The notes below the pieces were generated by a model. The model was not told where the DNA came from, did no database searches, and worked only from the letters and a program-made list of their open reading frames with translations. Positions 1-11,253 of a stretch of 64,000 bases of DNA are shown here, one piece after another. The translations under genes and the position numbers were made by a program. Positions within the stretch are counted from its first letter, which is position 1. Each line of letters opens with the position of its first letter. The stretch is from Pseudomonas marincola (GTDB lineage Bacteria > Pseudomonadota > Gammaproteobacteria > Pseudomonadales > Pseudomonadaceae). The stretch covers positions 124,001 through 188,000 of the forward strand of contig NZ_FPBC01000003.1 of the NCBI RefSeq assembly GCF_900116605.1, read 5' to 3'.

Positions 1-540
1 AGTTGGAATCCGCTGTGGGCGAACCTGCAGGTGTATGCCTCGCTTTGGCACGACGCCCGACACACGGCGTCGCTCAAGGATAAATTGCGCATCTGGTTTA
101 TGCGCACCGGCTGGCGACCTGCTGATGTGGCGGCGCGCTTTCCGCAGAGCAAGCCTGATCTGGCCAACTTCGTGAAATTCGATGTGCCGCTGACCACGGC
201 CAGCAAAGCCTACGCCGTGCTGCAATTGGGCGTGGCTCTGGCGGCGGGCAGTTATCTCATGGCGGTTAGCACGTCGGTCAGGCTGCAGGCATTGTTGCTC
301 GGTTGCATGTGGATAGCGCTGAGCCTGTTTTGCCTCGGCATGTGGCTGGAGAATCGAGCGGGTTCCCGGCGGTTGGAATGGCTGCGACTCGCCAGCAACT
401 GGCCGCTGCTGTGGTTGGCCGGGCTTAGCGGGTTACTGGCACTTTCTCCAAGCGCCTGGTTGGTTTTGGGGGTTTACACGCTGATAAATGCTGCGCTGCT
501 GTGGGGTTTTCAGCGACGCTCGGCGTATGCGCCAGTCTGA
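1..540 (+). CDS. Sterol desaturase / fatty acid hydroxylase family protein, C-terminal part
   Basis: The frame is open from the first base, so the gene begins outside the window and only its last 179 residues are present. The part seen starts with a histidine-containing stretch (SLWHDARH) of the kind that follows the metal-binding histidine boxes in membrane desaturase/hydroxylase proteins, then a basic segment and about four hydrophobic membrane segments. In Pseudomonas a sterol-desaturase-like gene commonly lies just upstream of hemB, which supports the call. The catalytic histidine boxes themselves are not in view, so the family assignment rests on recognition of the tail and on context. 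Substrate unknown. Confidence 0.6.
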   Translation, partial: SWNPLWANLQVYASLWHDARHTASLKDKLRIWFMRTGWRPADVAARFPQSKPDLANFVKFDVPLTTASKAYAVLQLGVALAAGSYLMAVSTSVRLQALLLGCMWIALSLFCLGMWLENRAGSRRLEWLRLASNWPLLWLAGLSGLLALSPSAWLVLGVYTLINAALLWGFQRRSAYAPV

Positions 541-565
541 CATTCAACTGCACGCGCCTGCTTGA

Positions 566-1744
<1,179 letters not shown>

Positions 1745-1761
1745 TCCCACAAGGACAAACC

Positions 1762-3969
1762 ATGAATATCGAAGGACTCAGCAGCAACGAAGTGGTTGAG
1801 CTGCCAGAAGCGCAAGTGGTCACTGCCGAGGTGCCCGCCGAGACCCCTGCGGTGGTCGAGTCAACGCCGCCTGCGCCGCCACTGGTGGTGCCGAGCCTGG
1901 ATGACAGCAGCCTGTACATTCATCGTGAATTGTCGCAGTTGCAGTTCAACATCCGCGTGCTTGAGCAGGCGTTGGATGAGTCCTATCCGTTGCTGGAGCG
2001 GCTGAAGTTTCTGCTGATCTTCTCCAGCAATCTGGATGAGTTCTTCGAAATTCGTGTGGCTGGCCTCAAGAAGCAAATCAACTTTGCCCGCGAACAGGCG
2101 GGCGCTGATGGTTTGCAGCCGCATCAGGCGCTGGCGCGCATTTCCGAGTTGGTGCACGAGCAGGTTGATCGTCAGTACGCGATTCTTAACGAAAACTTGC
2201 TGCCGGCGCTGGAGAAGCACAACGTGCGCTTCATTCGCCGGCGTCAGTGGACGGTCAAGCTCAAGGCCTGGGTGCGGCGTTATTTCCGCGATGAGATCGC
2301 ACCGATCATCACGCCGATCGGCCTCGACCCGACTCACCCGTTCCCGCTGCTGGTGAACAAGAGCCTGAACTTTATCGTTGAGCTTGAAGGTGTCGATGCC
2401 TTTGGCCGTGACTCCGGTCTGGCGATTATTCCGGCGCCGCGTCTGCTTCCGCGCATTATCAAGGTGCCGGAAGAAGTCAGCGGGCCAGGCGACAATTACG
2501 TGTTCCTGTCGTCAATGATTCACGCCCATGCGGATGACTTGTTCCACGGCATGAAGGTGAAAGGTTGCTACCAGTTCCGCCTCACGCGTAACGCCGACTT
2601 GTCGGTTGATACCGAAGACGTCGAAGATCTGGCCCGCGCGCTGCGTGGCGAGCTGTTCTCGCGGCGCTACGGTGATGCGGTGCGTCTGGAGGTGGTCGAC
2701 AGCTGCCCGAAACACCTGAGCGATTATCTGCTCAAACAGTTCGGGCTGGCGGAAAGCGAGCTGTATCAGGTCGGTGGACCGGTCAACCTGACGCGGCTGT
2801 TCAGTGTTACCGGGCTCGATAGCCACCCTGAATTGCAGTACCAGCCGTTCACGCCGCTGATCCCGAAACTGCTGCAAAACAGCGATAACATTTTCAATGT
2901 GGTGAGCAAGCAGGACATCCTGCTGTTGCACCCGTTCGAGTCGTTTACCCCGGTTGTCGACCTGCTTCGTCAGGCAGCAAAAGACCCGCATGTGCTGGCA
3001 ATCAAACAGACGCTTTATCGCTCCGGGGCCAACTCGGAAATCGTTGATGCGCTGGTTGAAGCGGCGCGTAACGGCAAGGAAGTAACGGCCGTAATCGAGC
3101 TGCGTGCGCGCTTCGATGAAGAGTCCAACCTTCAGTTGGCGAGTCGCCTGCAGGCGGCGGGTGCGGTGGTGATTTATGGTGTGGTCGGGCTCAAGACTCA
3201 CGCCAAAATGATGCTGATCCTGCGCCGTGAGCAGGGCGACATCGTGCGTTATGCGCACATGGGCACGGGCAACTATCACGCCGGTAATGCGCGTCTGTAT
3301 ACCGACTACAGCCTGCTTACCGCGGACGTGGCGCTGTGTGAAGACGTCTCCAAGCTGTTCAGCCAGTTGATCGGCATGGGCAAGACCCTACGCATGAAAA
3401 AGCTGCTGCATGCGCCGTTCACGCTGAAGAAAACCCTGCTCGACATGATCCTCCATGAAACCCAACTGGCACTCGATGGCCAGCCGGCGCACATCATGGC
3501 CAAGTTCAACTCGCTGACCGATCCGAAGATTATCCGCGCGCTGTACAAAGCCAGCCAGTCCGGGGTCAAGATTGAGCTGGTGGTGCGCGGTATGTGTTGC
3601 CTGCGTCCGGGGATTCCGGGGGTTTCGCACAACATTCAGGTGCGCTCGATTATCGGTCGCTTCCTTGAGCACACGCGGGTGTTCTACTTCCTTAACGGCG
3701 GAGACGAGAAGGTTTATCTGTCCAGCGCCGACTGGATGGAGCGCAACCTCGACAAGCGTATCGAGACCTGTTTCCCGGTCGAAGGTAAAAAGCTGATCAT
3801 GCGCGTGAAGAAAGAGCTTGAAACCTATCTGGCCGACAACACCCACAGCTGGCTGTTGCAGCCCGATGGTCGCTACATCCGTAACAGCCCCACCGGAAAC
3901 CAAAACGCCCGCAGTGCGCAGGCGTTGTTACTGGAAAAACTGACTGTGCCGGTGGTTAGTGCACGCTGA
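1762..3969 (+). CDS. ppk1: Polyphosphate kinase 1
   Basis: Reversibly polymerises the gamma phosphate of ATP into inorganic polyphosphate. The 735-residue protein contains both catalytic histidines of the PPK1 family: H480 in the KTHAKM motif, which becomes phosphorylated, and H637 in LEHTRVFYF. The 157-residue spacing between them equals that of E. coli H435/H592. The first ~45 residues are a Pro/Ala/Glu/Val-rich, probably disordered extension absent from the enteric enzyme. AAGGAC lies upstream of the ATG. Its 3' end overlaps the convergent ppx gene by 14 bases, so synthesis and degradation genes face each other. Confidence 0.97.
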   Translation: MNIEGLSSNEVVELPEAQVVTAEVPAETPAVVESTPPAPPLVVPSLDDSSLYIHRELSQLQFNIRVLEQALDESYPLLERLKFLLIFSSNLDEFFEIRVAGLKKQINFAREQAGADGLQPHQALARISELVHEQVDRQYAILNENLLPALEKHNVRFIRRRQWTVKLKAWVRRYFRDEIAPIITPIGLDPTHPFPLLVNKSLNFIVELEGVDAFGRDSGLAIIPAPRLLPRIIKVPEEVSGPGDNYVFLSSMIHAHADDLFHGMKVKGCYQFRLTRNADLSVDTEDVEDLARALRGELFSRRYGDAVRLEVVDSCPKHLSDYLLKQFGLAESELYQVGGPVNLTRLFSVTGLDSHPELQYQPFTPLIPKLLQNSDNIFNVVSKQDILLLHPFESFTPVVDLLRQAAKDPHVLAIKQTLYRSGANSEIVDALVEAARNGKEVTAVIELRARFDEESNLQLASRLQAAGAVVIYGVVGLKTHAKMMLILRREQGDIVRYAHMGTGNYHAGNARLYTDYSLLTADVALCEDVSKLFSQLIGMGKTLRMKKLLHAPFTLKKTLLDMILHETQLALDGQPAHIMAKFNSLTDPKIIRALYKASQSGVKIELVVRGMCCLRPGIPGVSHNIQVRSIIGRFLEHTRVFYFLNGGDEKVYLSSADWMERNLDKRIETCFPVEGKKLIMRVKKELETYLADNTHSWLLQPDGRYIRNSPTGNQNARSAQALLLEKLTVPVVSAR

Positions 3970-5458
3970 GTTCGATGCCGACGCGCTTGAGCCATTCCGC
4001 TTCCTGAGTGAAATCCGCCTGGGTTAGCGGGTTGGCCTCAAGCCAGCCTTCTGGGAAGTGATATTCCAGTTTGTGCTCGTTGGCTTTGAGTACGACCTTG
4101 GGCATTTCCTGTGTGCTGCGGATGTGATGGAACAGAATCGCAAAACGCAGCAGCACACACAGCCGAACCAGCTTGATTCCCTCTTTGCCAAATTCAGCGA
4201 GCTTGTCTTTGGGGATATTGCGACGGTGGCCGCGCACCAGTAACGCCAGCATTTGCTGGTCGAGGCGCGAAAAGCCGGCAAGGTCCGAATGCTCGACCAG
4301 ATAGGCACCATGCTTGTGATATTGGTAGTGGGCAATGTCGAGCCCAAGCTCATGCACGCGTGCGCCCCAGATCAGGCGTTCACGGTACCAGTCATCATCC
4401 AGCTGCCAGCTTTCGGCCACTTGCTCAAAGGCTTCCAGCGCTTTGGCCTCGACGCGGGCGGCTTGCTCAAGGTCAACGTGATAACGCTCCATCAGCGCGC
4501 TCAGGGTGCGTTCGCGTACGTCTTCATGTTGATGACGACCGAGCAGGTCATACAGCACGCCCTCGCGCAGCGCGCCTTCGGAATGCGACATGGTTTCGAT
4601 GTCACAGGCATCGAATATGGCTTCGAGAATTGCTAACCCGGCAGGAAAGATGCCGCGCCGGTCTGTCTTGATGCCGTCGAGGTCGAGCTTTTCGGCATCA
4701 CCGATTTTGAACACCTTGCGTTTGAGCCACGCCAGGCCTTCTTTGTTGACCTCACCGATGCCCAGTCCCGCGCCTTTGATCGTTAAGCCAATGGCCTTGA
4801 TGGTGCCCGATGCGCCCACCGCTTCTTCCCAGCCGATGCGCTGCAGCGCGTGCTCGATGCCCATGAGTTCGAGGCGTGCGGCAGTGTACGCCTGCGCATA
4901 TCGCGCGGGAGTGATTTTGCCGTCCTTGAAGAAGCGCTGAGTGAAACTGACGCAGCCCATCTGCAGGCTTTCCCGCAGCAGCGGCTCGAAACGCTGACCA
5001 ATAATGAACTCGGTGCTGCCGCCGCCAATGTCGGCAACTAATCGTTTGCCCGGTGTGTCGGCAATTGAGTGCGATACGCCCAGGTAGATGAGACGTGCTT
5101 CTTCGCGACCGGAAATGACTTCGACCGGATGGCCCAGAATCTCTTCGGCGCGGCTGATGAATTCGGCGCGATTGCGCGCTTCGCGCAGTGCGTTGGTGCC
5201 GACAATCCGTACAGCGCCTTCGGGCAGGCTGGCGGTAAGTTGGGCAAACCGGCGCAGGCAATCGAGGCCGCGTTGCATGGCTTCTTCGCTCAGCAAGCGC
5301 TCTTCATTGATGCCGGCAGCGAGTTGGACCTTGTCGCCGAGGCGCTCAAGTATGCGTATTTCGCCGTGATCAGCCTTTGCCATGACCATGTGAAAGCTGT
5401 TTGAACCGAGGTCGATGGCGGCAATCAGGGGGAAATTGTCAGCAGATTTTTGCGGCAT
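3956..5458 (-). CDS. ppx: Exopolyphosphatase
   Basis: Removes terminal phosphates from polyphosphate; Ppx/GppA family. The 500-residue protein opens with the family's first phosphate loop ([15 protein letters not shown], residues ~14-28) and has the second loop [10 protein letters not shown] near residue 142, both parts of the ASKHA actin-like ATPase fold. The C-terminal half carries the HD-like helical domain ([24 protein letters not shown]) typical of full-length Ppx rather than the short form. Convergent with ppk1, with a 14-base tail-to-tail overlap; transcribed from the region shared with trxA. Confidence 0.95.
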   Translation of the reverse strand: MPQKSADNFPLIAAIDLGSNSFHMVMAKADHGEIRILERLGDKVQLAAGINEERLLSEEAMQRGLDCLRRFAQLTASLPEGAVRIVGTNALREARNRAEFISRAEEILGHPVEVISGREEARLIYLGVSHSIADTPGKRLVADIGGGSTEFIIGQRFEPLLRESLQMGCVSFTQRFFKDGKITPARYAQAYTAARLELMGIEHALQRIGWEEAVGASGTIKAIGLTIKGAGLGIGEVNKEGLAWLKRKVFKIGDAEKLDLDGIKTDRRGIFPAGLAILEAIFDACDIETMSHSEGALREGVLYDLLGRHQHEDVRERTLSALMERYHVDLEQAARVEAKALEAFEQVAESWQLDDDWYRERLIWGARVHELGLDIAHYQYHKHGAYLVEHSDLAGFSRLDQQMLALLVRGHRRNIPKDKLAEFGKEGIKLVRLCVLLRFAILFHHIRSTQEMPKVVLKANEHKLEYHFPEGWLEANPLTQADFTQEAEWLKRVGIELSVH

Positions 5459-5672
5459 GGATTAAAGGTCTCAAAGCAGAACAGGGTCATCGTGCCACGA
5501 TAGCCACCGCGCGCCAACGCATACTGATGTCGCAGTGACAGCAAACAAACGGCCAGTTTGATCGAATTTGTGCTTGTATTAGCCTCTACCACTGTAATAC
5601 GTGGCGTGTGACAGTATGGCTAAAAAATGAAGTTTTTAAGACCGCCGATAGAGAAGCACAATCGAGCTTTCC

Positions 5673-5701
5673 TTCCTGTGTCATAAAACCCGAGTTATGA
5701 T
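5673..5701 (+). promoter_or_regulatory. Probable sigma-70 promoter of trxA
   Basis: TTCCTG and TATGAT hexamers are separated by 17 bases and lie about 40 bases upstream of the trxA start. The rest of the 282-base gap between ppx and trxA must also hold the divergent ppx promoter, for which I see no clear hexamers. Confidence 0.4.
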
Positions 5702-5740
5702 GTCAGCCAATTTTGTAGCTTGCGATTACGGAGATTATCC

Positions 5741-6067
5741 ATGAGTGAATTTATCACCAACGTCAGCGATGCCAGCTTTGACCAAGAAGTTATTCAGGCA
5801 GAAGGCGCGGTATTGGTCGATTACTGGGCTGAGTGGTGCGGCCCGTGCAAGATGATTGCACCGGTTCTGGACGAAATTGCACAGACCTACCAAGGCAAGC
5901 TGAAAGTTTGCAAACTGAACATCGACGAAAACCAGGACACCCCGCCGAAGTATGGCGTTCGTGGTATCCCAACGCTGATGCTGTTCAAGAACGGCAACGT
6001 TGAAGCGACCAAAGTCGGCGCACTGTCGAAGTCGCAACTGGCTGCATTCCTCGATAGCAATATCTGA
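5741..6067 (+). CDS. trxA: Thioredoxin 1
   Basis: Small cytoplasmic disulfide reductase that donates electrons to ribonucleotide reductase, methionine sulfoxide reductase and PAPS reductase. 108 residues, the standard thioredoxin length. The active site WCGPC gives the redox pair C33/C36, and the cis-proline region is GIPTLMLF. The open frame starts seven codons earlier, but ATG 5741 has GGAG upstream and gives the usual N terminus ([10 protein letters not shown]). It is followed directly by a strong terminator, so it is probably monocistronic. Confidence 0.97.
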   Translation: MSEFITNVSDASFDQEVIQAEGAVLVDYWAEWCGPCKMIAPVLDEIAQTYQGKLKVCKLNIDENQDTPPKYGVRGIPTLMLFKNGNVEATKVGALSKSQLAAFLDSNI

Positions 6068-6081
6068 GAAATTGCCCACAA

Positions 6082-6109
6082 AAGCCCCGTAAAAAACGGG
6101 GCTTTTTTA
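6082..6109 (+). terminator. Rho-independent terminator after trxA
   Basis: A GCCCCGT/ACGGGGC stem with a short A-rich loop is followed by six thymines, 15 bases after the trxA stop codon. Confidence 0.9.
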
Positions 6110-6283
6110 TATTTACAGGCTAGACGCCCGCGCAGCTGGGTGTTAAATTCGGTCTCGCTGTATTTCCTATACAGCCCCCTGCATTGCCGTCGCCGACTCA
6201 ATTTCATTACGAATTACTCGCGATCCAGTCGCCTTCTGTGCGGCGCGGCCTCCCAAGCTAATAGCTTATTTTCCCTCCTCATA

Positions 6284-6304
6284 ATGATTACGTCATTCCT
6301 ATGA
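6284..6304 (+). CDS. Possible six-codon leader peptide overlapping the rho start
   Basis: An ATG at 6284 opens a frame encoding MITSFL, and its TGA stop (6302-6304) overlaps the rho ATG (6301-6303) in an ATGA arrangement. Neither this ATG nor the rho ATG has a Shine-Dalgarno sequence; the preceding bases are pyrimidine-rich (TTTTCCCTCCTC). The overlap is what translational coupling would need, but a six-codon frame can arise by chance, so this is only a candidate. Confidence 0.25.
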   Translation: MITSFL

Positions 6305-7560
6305 ATCTGACTGAACTCAAGCAAAAGCCGATCACTGAACTGCTGGAAATGGCCGAACAGATGGGCATCGATAACATGGCCCGTTCGCGCAAGCAGGACG
6401 TGATCTTTTCGTTGCTCAAACGACATTCCAAGGGTGGAGAAGAGATCTCCGGTGATGGCGTGCTGGAGATCCTCCAGGACGGTTTCGGCTTTCTCCGCTC
6501 GGCGGATGCCTCTTATCTCGCAGGCCCAGACGATATTTACGTTTCGCCTAGCCAGATCCGCCGCTTCAACCTGCGTACCGGTGACACCATCGTCGGTAAG
6601 ATCCGACCGCCGAAAGAGGGTGAGCGTTATTTCGCCCTGCTCAAGGTCGACACGATCAACTACGATCGCCCGGAAAACGCCAAGAACAAGATTCTGTTCG
6701 AAAACCTTACGCCACTGTTCCCGACCAAGCGTCTGGTCATGGAAGCGGGTAACGGTTCGACAGAAGACCTCACCGGTCGCGTTATCGACCTGTGTGCACC
6801 GATTGGTAAAGGTCAGCGTGGTCTGATTGTTGCTCCGCCAAAAGCGGGCAAGACCATCATGCTGCAGAACATTGCCAGCAACATCACGCGTAACAACCCC
6901 GAGTGCCACCTCATTGTTCTGTTGATCGACGAGCGCCCGGAAGAAGTAACCGAAATGCAGCGCACTGTGCGCGGCGAAGTGGTTGCTTCGACCTTCGACG
7001 AGCCGCCAACCCGCCACGTGCAGGTTGCTGAAATGGTTATCGAGAAGGCCAAGCGTCTGGTTGAGCACAAGAAAGATGTGGTCATCCTGCTCGACTCGAT
7101 CACGCGTCTGGCGCGTGCCTACAACACCGTGATCCCAAGCTCCGGCAAGGTACTCACCGGTGGTGTTGATGCTCATGCACTGGAGAAGCCGAAGCGATTC
7201 TTCGGCGCTGCACGTAACATCGAAGAAGGCGGTTCGCTGACTATCCTCGCCACCGCGCTGGTTGAAACCGGCTCGAAGATGGATGAAGTGATTTACGAAG
7301 AGTTCAAAGGTACCGGTAACATGGAACTGCCTTTGGATCGTCGCATCGCTGAAAAGCGCGTATTCCCTGCGATCAACATCAACCGCTCCGGCACCCGCCG
7401 CGAAGAGTTGCTGACCGCCGAAGACGAGCTGCAGCGTATGTGGATTCTGCGTAAGTTGCTGCACCCGATGGACGAGATTGCGGCCATCGAGTTCTTGATC
7501 GACAAGCTCAAAGCGACCAAGACCAACGACGAATTTTTCATGTCCATGAAGCGTAAGTAA
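6301..7560 (+). CDS. rho: Transcription termination factor Rho
   Basis: Hexameric RNA-dependent ATPase that ends transcription of untranslated RNA. 419 residues, the normal short Rho without insertion domains. Visible in order: N-terminal helical domain and OSB/cold-shock RNA-binding fold (GFGFLRS, residues ~60-120), Walker A APPKAGKT with K184 (same number as in E. coli), Walker B VILLDS, Q-loop and R-loop region, and the C-terminal arginine-finger region. The ATG has no Shine-Dalgarno sequence. The 190-base leader is rich in pyrimidines, as expected for a Rho-autoregulated gene. Confidence 0.98.
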   Translation: MNLTELKQKPITELLEMAEQMGIDNMARSRKQDVIFSLLKRHSKGGEEISGDGVLEILQDGFGFLRSADASYLAGPDDIYVSPSQIRRFNLRTGDTIVGKIRPPKEGERYFALLKVDTINYDRPENAKNKILFENLTPLFPTKRLVMEAGNGSTEDLTGRVIDLCAPIGKGQRGLIVAPPKAGKTIMLQNIASNITRNNPECHLIVLLIDERPEEVTEMQRTVRGEVVASTFDEPPTRHVQVAEMVIEKAKRLVEHKKDVVILLDSITRLARAYNTVIPSSGKVLTGGVDAHALEKPKRFFGAARNIEEGGSLTILATALVETGSKMDEVIYEEFKGTGNMELPLDRRIAEKRVFPAININRSGTRREELLTAEDELQRMWILRKLLHPMDEIAAIEFLIDKLKATKTNDEFFMSMKRK

Positions 7561-7885
7561 CTAGGCTTACGGCCGTGTGTGCGGCGGTGATGCGGCGTTA
7601 GAAATCGCCTCGGGCGTGCTCATGTACTGGCGTACACTGCGCGGCCTCGGCAATTTCTGCCTTGCCTGACCTTTGCACACGCGGCCTCGTCCGACGGCGC
7701 GGTCTGTGATGACGAATCGCGTAGAGTCAGGAAGATTGGATGTGATGTTTGTTGTGCATGAAGCCGGGTAATCAGTACTGATCCCGGCTTTTGTGTTTTT
7801 GTGGAATGGCTTTTGCTCTTCTGCATATCCGACTGGGGCGCTAAACTTTGCGCTTCGATAGCTCTGCCTGACACGAGGCTCCTGC
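7561..7885 (+). other. Intergenic region between rho and ubiD, with rho terminator
   Basis: This 325-base gap holds no gene I can support. It contains the rho terminator at 7761-7800 and, in its first half, GC-rich sequence without an obvious motif. The ubiD promoter should lie after 7800, but I could not identify convincing hexamers. Confidence 0.5.
7761..7800 (+). terminator. Rho-independent terminator after rho
   Basis: An AAGCCGGG/CCCGGCTT stem encloses a 12-base perfect palindrome (ATCAGTACTGAT) and is followed by TTGTGTTTTT. It lies about 200 bases after the rho stop codon, so the rho mRNA probably has a long 3' UTR. Confidence 0.8.
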
Positions 7886-9352
7886 ATGCAGTATCGCGAC
7901 TTGCGCGACTTTATCAGCGGCTTGGAAAAGCGCGGCGAACTCAAGCGTATCCAGACCCCGGTTTCTCCGGTTCTGGAAATGACCGAAATCTGTGACCGTA
8001 CTCTGCGTAAGGCAGGGCCTGCGCTGCTGTTCGAGAATCCGACCGGCTTCGATATGCCAGTGCTCGGCAATTTGTTTGGCACACCCAAGCGGGTGGCGTT
8101 GGGCATGGGCGCAGAAGAGGTCAGCGAGCTGCGTGAAATTGGCAAGCTGTTGGCGTTTCTCAAGGAACCCGAGCCGCCAAAGGGCTTGAAAGATGCCTGG
8201 TCGAAGCTGCCGATCTTCAAGAAAGTCCTGGATATGGCGCCCAAGGTGCTCAAGGACGCACCGTGCCAGGAAGTGATTGAGGAGGGCGACGATGTCGACC
8301 TGTCCAAGCTGCCGGTGCAGACCTGTTGGCCGGGTGACGTGGCGCCACTGATTACCTGGGGCCTGACCATTACCAAGGGGCCGAATAAAGAACGGCAGAA
8401 TCTGGGTATTTACCGTCAACAGGTGATCGGCCGTAACAAGGTCATCATGCGCTGGTTGAGCCACCGTGGCGGCGCGCTGGATTTCCGCGAGTGGTGTGAC
8501 AAGTATCCGGGTCGTCCGTATCCGGTTGCCGTTGCCCTGGGTGCAGACCCTGCAACCATTCTCGGCGCGGTGACGCCGGTACCGGACAGCCTTTCCGAGT
8601 ACGCGTTTGCTGGCCTGTTGCGCGGCAACAAGACCGAGTTGGTCAAGGCGCGCGGCAGTGATCTGCAAGTGCCGGCCAGTGCCGAAATCGTTCTGGAAGG
8701 GGTGATTCATCCAGGCGAAATGGCCGATGAAGGGCCGTATGGCGATCACACCGGCTACTACAACGAAGTCGACAGTTTTCCGGTGTTCACGGTCGAGCGC
8801 ATCACGCGTCGGCAGAAGCCTATTTATCACAGCACTTACACTGGACGGCCACCTGATGAGCCGGCGATTCTCGGTGTGGCCTTGAACGAAGTGTTTGTAC
8901 CGCTGCTGCAAAAGCAGTTTCCGGAGATCACCGACTTCTACCTGCCGCCAGAAGGTTGCTCGTATCGCATGGCGGTGGTGACCATGAAGAAGCAGTATCC
9001 GGGGCACGCCAAGCGCGTAATGCTCGGGGTATGGTCGTTTTTGCGTCAGTTCATGTACACCAAGTTTGTTATCGTCACCGACGACGACATCAACGCGCGC
9101 GACTGGAACGATGTGATGTGGGCGATCACGACGCGCATGGACCCCAAGCGCGACACGGTAATGATCGATAACACACCCATCGACTACCTCGACTTTGCCT
9201 CGCCGATCTCGGGCCTTGGCTCGAAGATGGGCCTCGATGCCACCCATAAATGGCCGGGCGAAACCACGCGCGAGTGGGGCCGGGTTATCGTCAAGGATGA
9301 TGCGGTGACGCGTCGTGTTGACGAGATGTGGGCCGAGTTGGGTATCGACTGA
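7886..9352 (+). CDS. ubiD: 4-hydroxy-3-polyprenylbenzoate decarboxylase
   Basis: UbiD decarboxylates the polyprenylated 4-hydroxybenzoate intermediate of ubiquinone synthesis using prenylated FMN supplied by UbiX. The 488-residue length and N terminus ([14 protein letters not shown]) match proteobacterial UbiD. The conserved acidic motif [12 protein letters not shown] supplies E282 and D287, equivalent to the catalytic acid pair of the UbiD/Fdc family. A weak GAGG lies upstream of the ATG. The next gene starts 40 bases later on the same strand and may be cotranscribed. No ubiX is in the window. Confidence 0.95.
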   Translation: MQYRDLRDFISGLEKRGELKRIQTPVSPVLEMTEICDRTLRKAGPALLFENPTGFDMPVLGNLFGTPKRVALGMGAEEVSELREIGKLLAFLKEPEPPKGLKDAWSKLPIFKKVLDMAPKVLKDAPCQEVIEEGDDVDLSKLPVQTCWPGDVAPLITWGLTITKGPNKERQNLGIYRQQVIGRNKVIMRWLSHRGGALDFREWCDKYPGRPYPVAVALGADPATILGAVTPVPDSLSEYAFAGLLRGNKTELVKARGSDLQVPASAEIVLEGVIHPGEMADEGPYGDHTGYYNEVDSFPVFTVERITRRQKPIYHSTYTGRPPDEPAILGVALNEVFVPLLQKQFPEITDFYLPPEGCSYRMAVVTMKKQYPGHAKRVMLGVWSFLRQFMYTKFVIVTDDDINARDWNDVMWAITTRMDPKRDTVMIDNTPIDYLDFASPISGLGSKMGLDATHKWPGETTREWGRVIVKDDAVTRRVDEMWAELGID

Positions 9353-9392
9353 TGACGGCTGTTAAGGGCATGAAAACGACCTGGGAGGTCAT

Positions 9393-10361
9393 GTGAAGGT
9401 AACGCTGCAGCCGTGCGGAGCAGTGCTCGACGTACATCCGGATGAACCGATCCTGAGCGCCACCCGGCGTTTGGGGTTTGAATGCCCGTCGAGTTGTCGC
9501 AACGGTAATTGCCACATCTGTGCGGCGTTGCTGGTTGAAGGGCGTGTGGAACAAGAAGGCCAGGCGATTGATCACGGTGAACTGTTCACCTGTCTGGCCA
9601 AACCGCTGACCGACTGTGTGCTGCATTGGGATGGCGTATTGATGCCCGGCGAGCTGCCGGTGCGCGAGATGTCGTGTCAGGTGGTTGCCTGTAACAGTCT
9701 GGGTGGCGATGTTTTTCATCTGCAGCTGCGCGCACCCGCTGGCAAGTTGCCGCGTTATCACGCCGGTCAATATTTGATGCTGCGCCGTGAAGACGGTGAG
9801 TTTGCCGCGTTCTCCCTGGCCTCTGCACCGCACAACGGTCGCGAGATGGACCTGCATATTCTGGCCCGCGACGAATCCACCCGCAGCCTGCTGGCGTACT
9901 TTCAGGCAGAAGGCTTTGTGCGGGTGAAAATGCCCTTTGGCGACACCCATTTGGCCGAGCTGCCTGATGGGCCGCTGGTATTAATCGCCGCCGGTACTGG
10001 CATGGCGCAAATGCGCAGCCTGATCGAGCACTGCCGGGCGAGTGGTTTTGCGTATCCGGTGCACCTGTACTGGGGCGCGCGTAATCCGGAAGATTTTTAC
10101 GCGCTGGATGTCTGGAACAGCTGGCAGCAACTGGATAATCTGACTCTGCATCAGGTGGTCAGCGACCAATGCGGTTGGAAAGGGCGTTGCGGTCTGCTGC
10201 ACGAAGCGGTCAGCGAGGACTTTCCGGACCTGAGCAATGTGCATGTTTATGCCAGCGGCTCACCGGCAATGATCTACGGCACGCTCGATGCGCTGGTCGA
10301 GGCCGGGATGGACGCTCACCAGATGCGTGCCGACGTATTCGCTTACGCACCGCGCAACTGA
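9393..10361 (+). CDS. 2Fe-2S ferredoxin-FAD/NAD reductase (CDP-6-deoxy-delta-3,4-glucoseen reductase-like)
   Basis: A single-chain electron-transfer protein of 322 residues. Residues 1-90 form a plant-type 2Fe-2S ferredoxin domain with ligands C35, C40, C43 (Cx4CxxC) and C67. Residues ~95-195 are an FAD-binding ferredoxin-reductase barrel (FSLASAP motif), and the remainder is an NAD-binding domain (LIAAGTGMAQMRS). The order [2Fe-2S]-FAD-NAD is that of CDP-6-deoxyglucoseen reductases and oxygenase reductases. The GTG start at 9393 has GGGAGG only four bases upstream; the ATG at 9391 is out of frame and meets a stop at once. The gene commonly sits beside ubiD in Pseudomonas; its partner protein is unknown. 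Confidence 0.85.
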   Translation: MKVTLQPCGAVLDVHPDEPILSATRRLGFECPSSCRNGNCHICAALLVEGRVEQEGQAIDHGELFTCLAKPLTDCVLHWDGVLMPGELPVREMSCQVVACNSLGGDVFHLQLRAPAGKLPRYHAGQYLMLRREDGEFAAFSLASAPHNGREMDLHILARDESTRSLLAYFQAEGFVRVKMPFGDTHLAELPDGPLVLIAAGTGMAQMRSLIEHCRASGFAYPVHLYWGARNPEDFYALDVWNSWQQLDNLTLHQVVSDQCGWKGRCGLLHEAVSEDFPDLSNVHVYASGSPAMIYGTLDALVEAGMDAHQMRADVFAYAPRN

Positions 10362-10458
10362 AAACCGACTTGCGCCCATTGCCAGGCAGGGGCGCAAGCC
10401 AATAACGGGTTCCGTCGTCAGAAGGTGTTCTGTCCGTGTTGAGCGTTTCGACAGGCCA

Positions 10459-11253
10459 TCATTTGAATAAGCACTCCACATCGCCCAGCCCGTCGATTTG
10501 CAAGCACAGCCGATCGCCTTGATTAATCTCGGCAATCGGCGCCAGCGCCCCGGTCAGCAGCACATCGCCAGCGTGCAGCGAGTGGCCCAGCGCCGCCAGT
10601 TTGCGTGTCAGCCACAATGCCGTGGCTAAAATCTCATCAAACTCAATGGGCACATCGCACCGCACAGGCTGCGAGTTAATCAGCAACGTAGCGGACAAGG
10701 GCCTGCCTTGCAGGGCGGTCAGCGGTACAGGGTTATTGCCCAGTACATAAAGCCCTGAAGACAGGTTGTCGGCGACCGCATCAAGTAGCGTAAGTTGCCA
10801 GCCGGTAATGGCCGAATCGTTGATCTCCAACGCCGGAACGGCCCCGGCGATGCTGGCCATTAGCTGTTCCGGGCTAATGGTGTCCATCGGCAGATCTGCA
10901 CTCAACACCAACGCTATTTCTATTTCGACTTTCGGCTGTATCAACTGCTCCCAGTCCAGGGTATCGCCGCTGGTGTGGGCCGTGTCTTCGAACAGCCAGC
11001 CATATAACGGCTCTTCAACCTTGAGTGCCGAGCGCAGTGCCGCCGAGGTTAAGCCCGCCTTGGCTCCGGAAAGCCGTCGTCCTTGCGTGAGGGCCAGCTG
11101 CATGCCAATGGTTTGTACGTGGTAAGCCTCATCCAGATCGGCCAGCTCAAAAGCTTCGCTCACCCGCGGCGTGGGCTGACGATGCTTGCGAGCCAATGCA
11201 AGGCTGTTAGCGGCGTCCATCAAGCGTTGATCAGTGTTGCTCGTTTGGTTCAT
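10459..11253 (-). CDS. 2-keto-4-pentenoate hydratase-like protein (fumarylacetoacetase fold)
   Basis: 264 residues resembling the MhpD/DmpE/HpaH hydratases, which add water to 2-hydroxy-alkadienoates in meta-cleavage pathways using a divalent metal. Family features seen are the KAGLTS segment near residue 65, the metal-binding acidic stretch PKVEIEIALVL near residue 107, and LLTGAL near the C terminus. It overlaps the upstream dioxygenase gene by four bases (ATGA), so the two are translationally coupled. No ring-cleavage dioxygenase or aldolase is nearby, so the substrate cannot be named; a related decarboxylase of the same superfamily is the main alternative. Confidence 0.75.
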   Translation of the reverse strand: MNQTSNTDQRLMDAANSLALARKHRQPTPRVSEAFELADLDEAYHVQTIGMQLALTQGRRLSGAKAGLTSAALRSALKVEEPLYGWLFEDTAHTSGDTLDWEQLIQPKVEIEIALVLSADLPMDTISPEQLMASIAGAVPALEINDSAITGWQLTLLDAVADNLSSGLYVLGNNPVPLTALQGRPLSATLLINSQPVRCDVPIEFDEILATALWLTRKLAALGHSLHAGDVLLTGALAPIAEINQGDRLCLQIDGLGDVECLFK

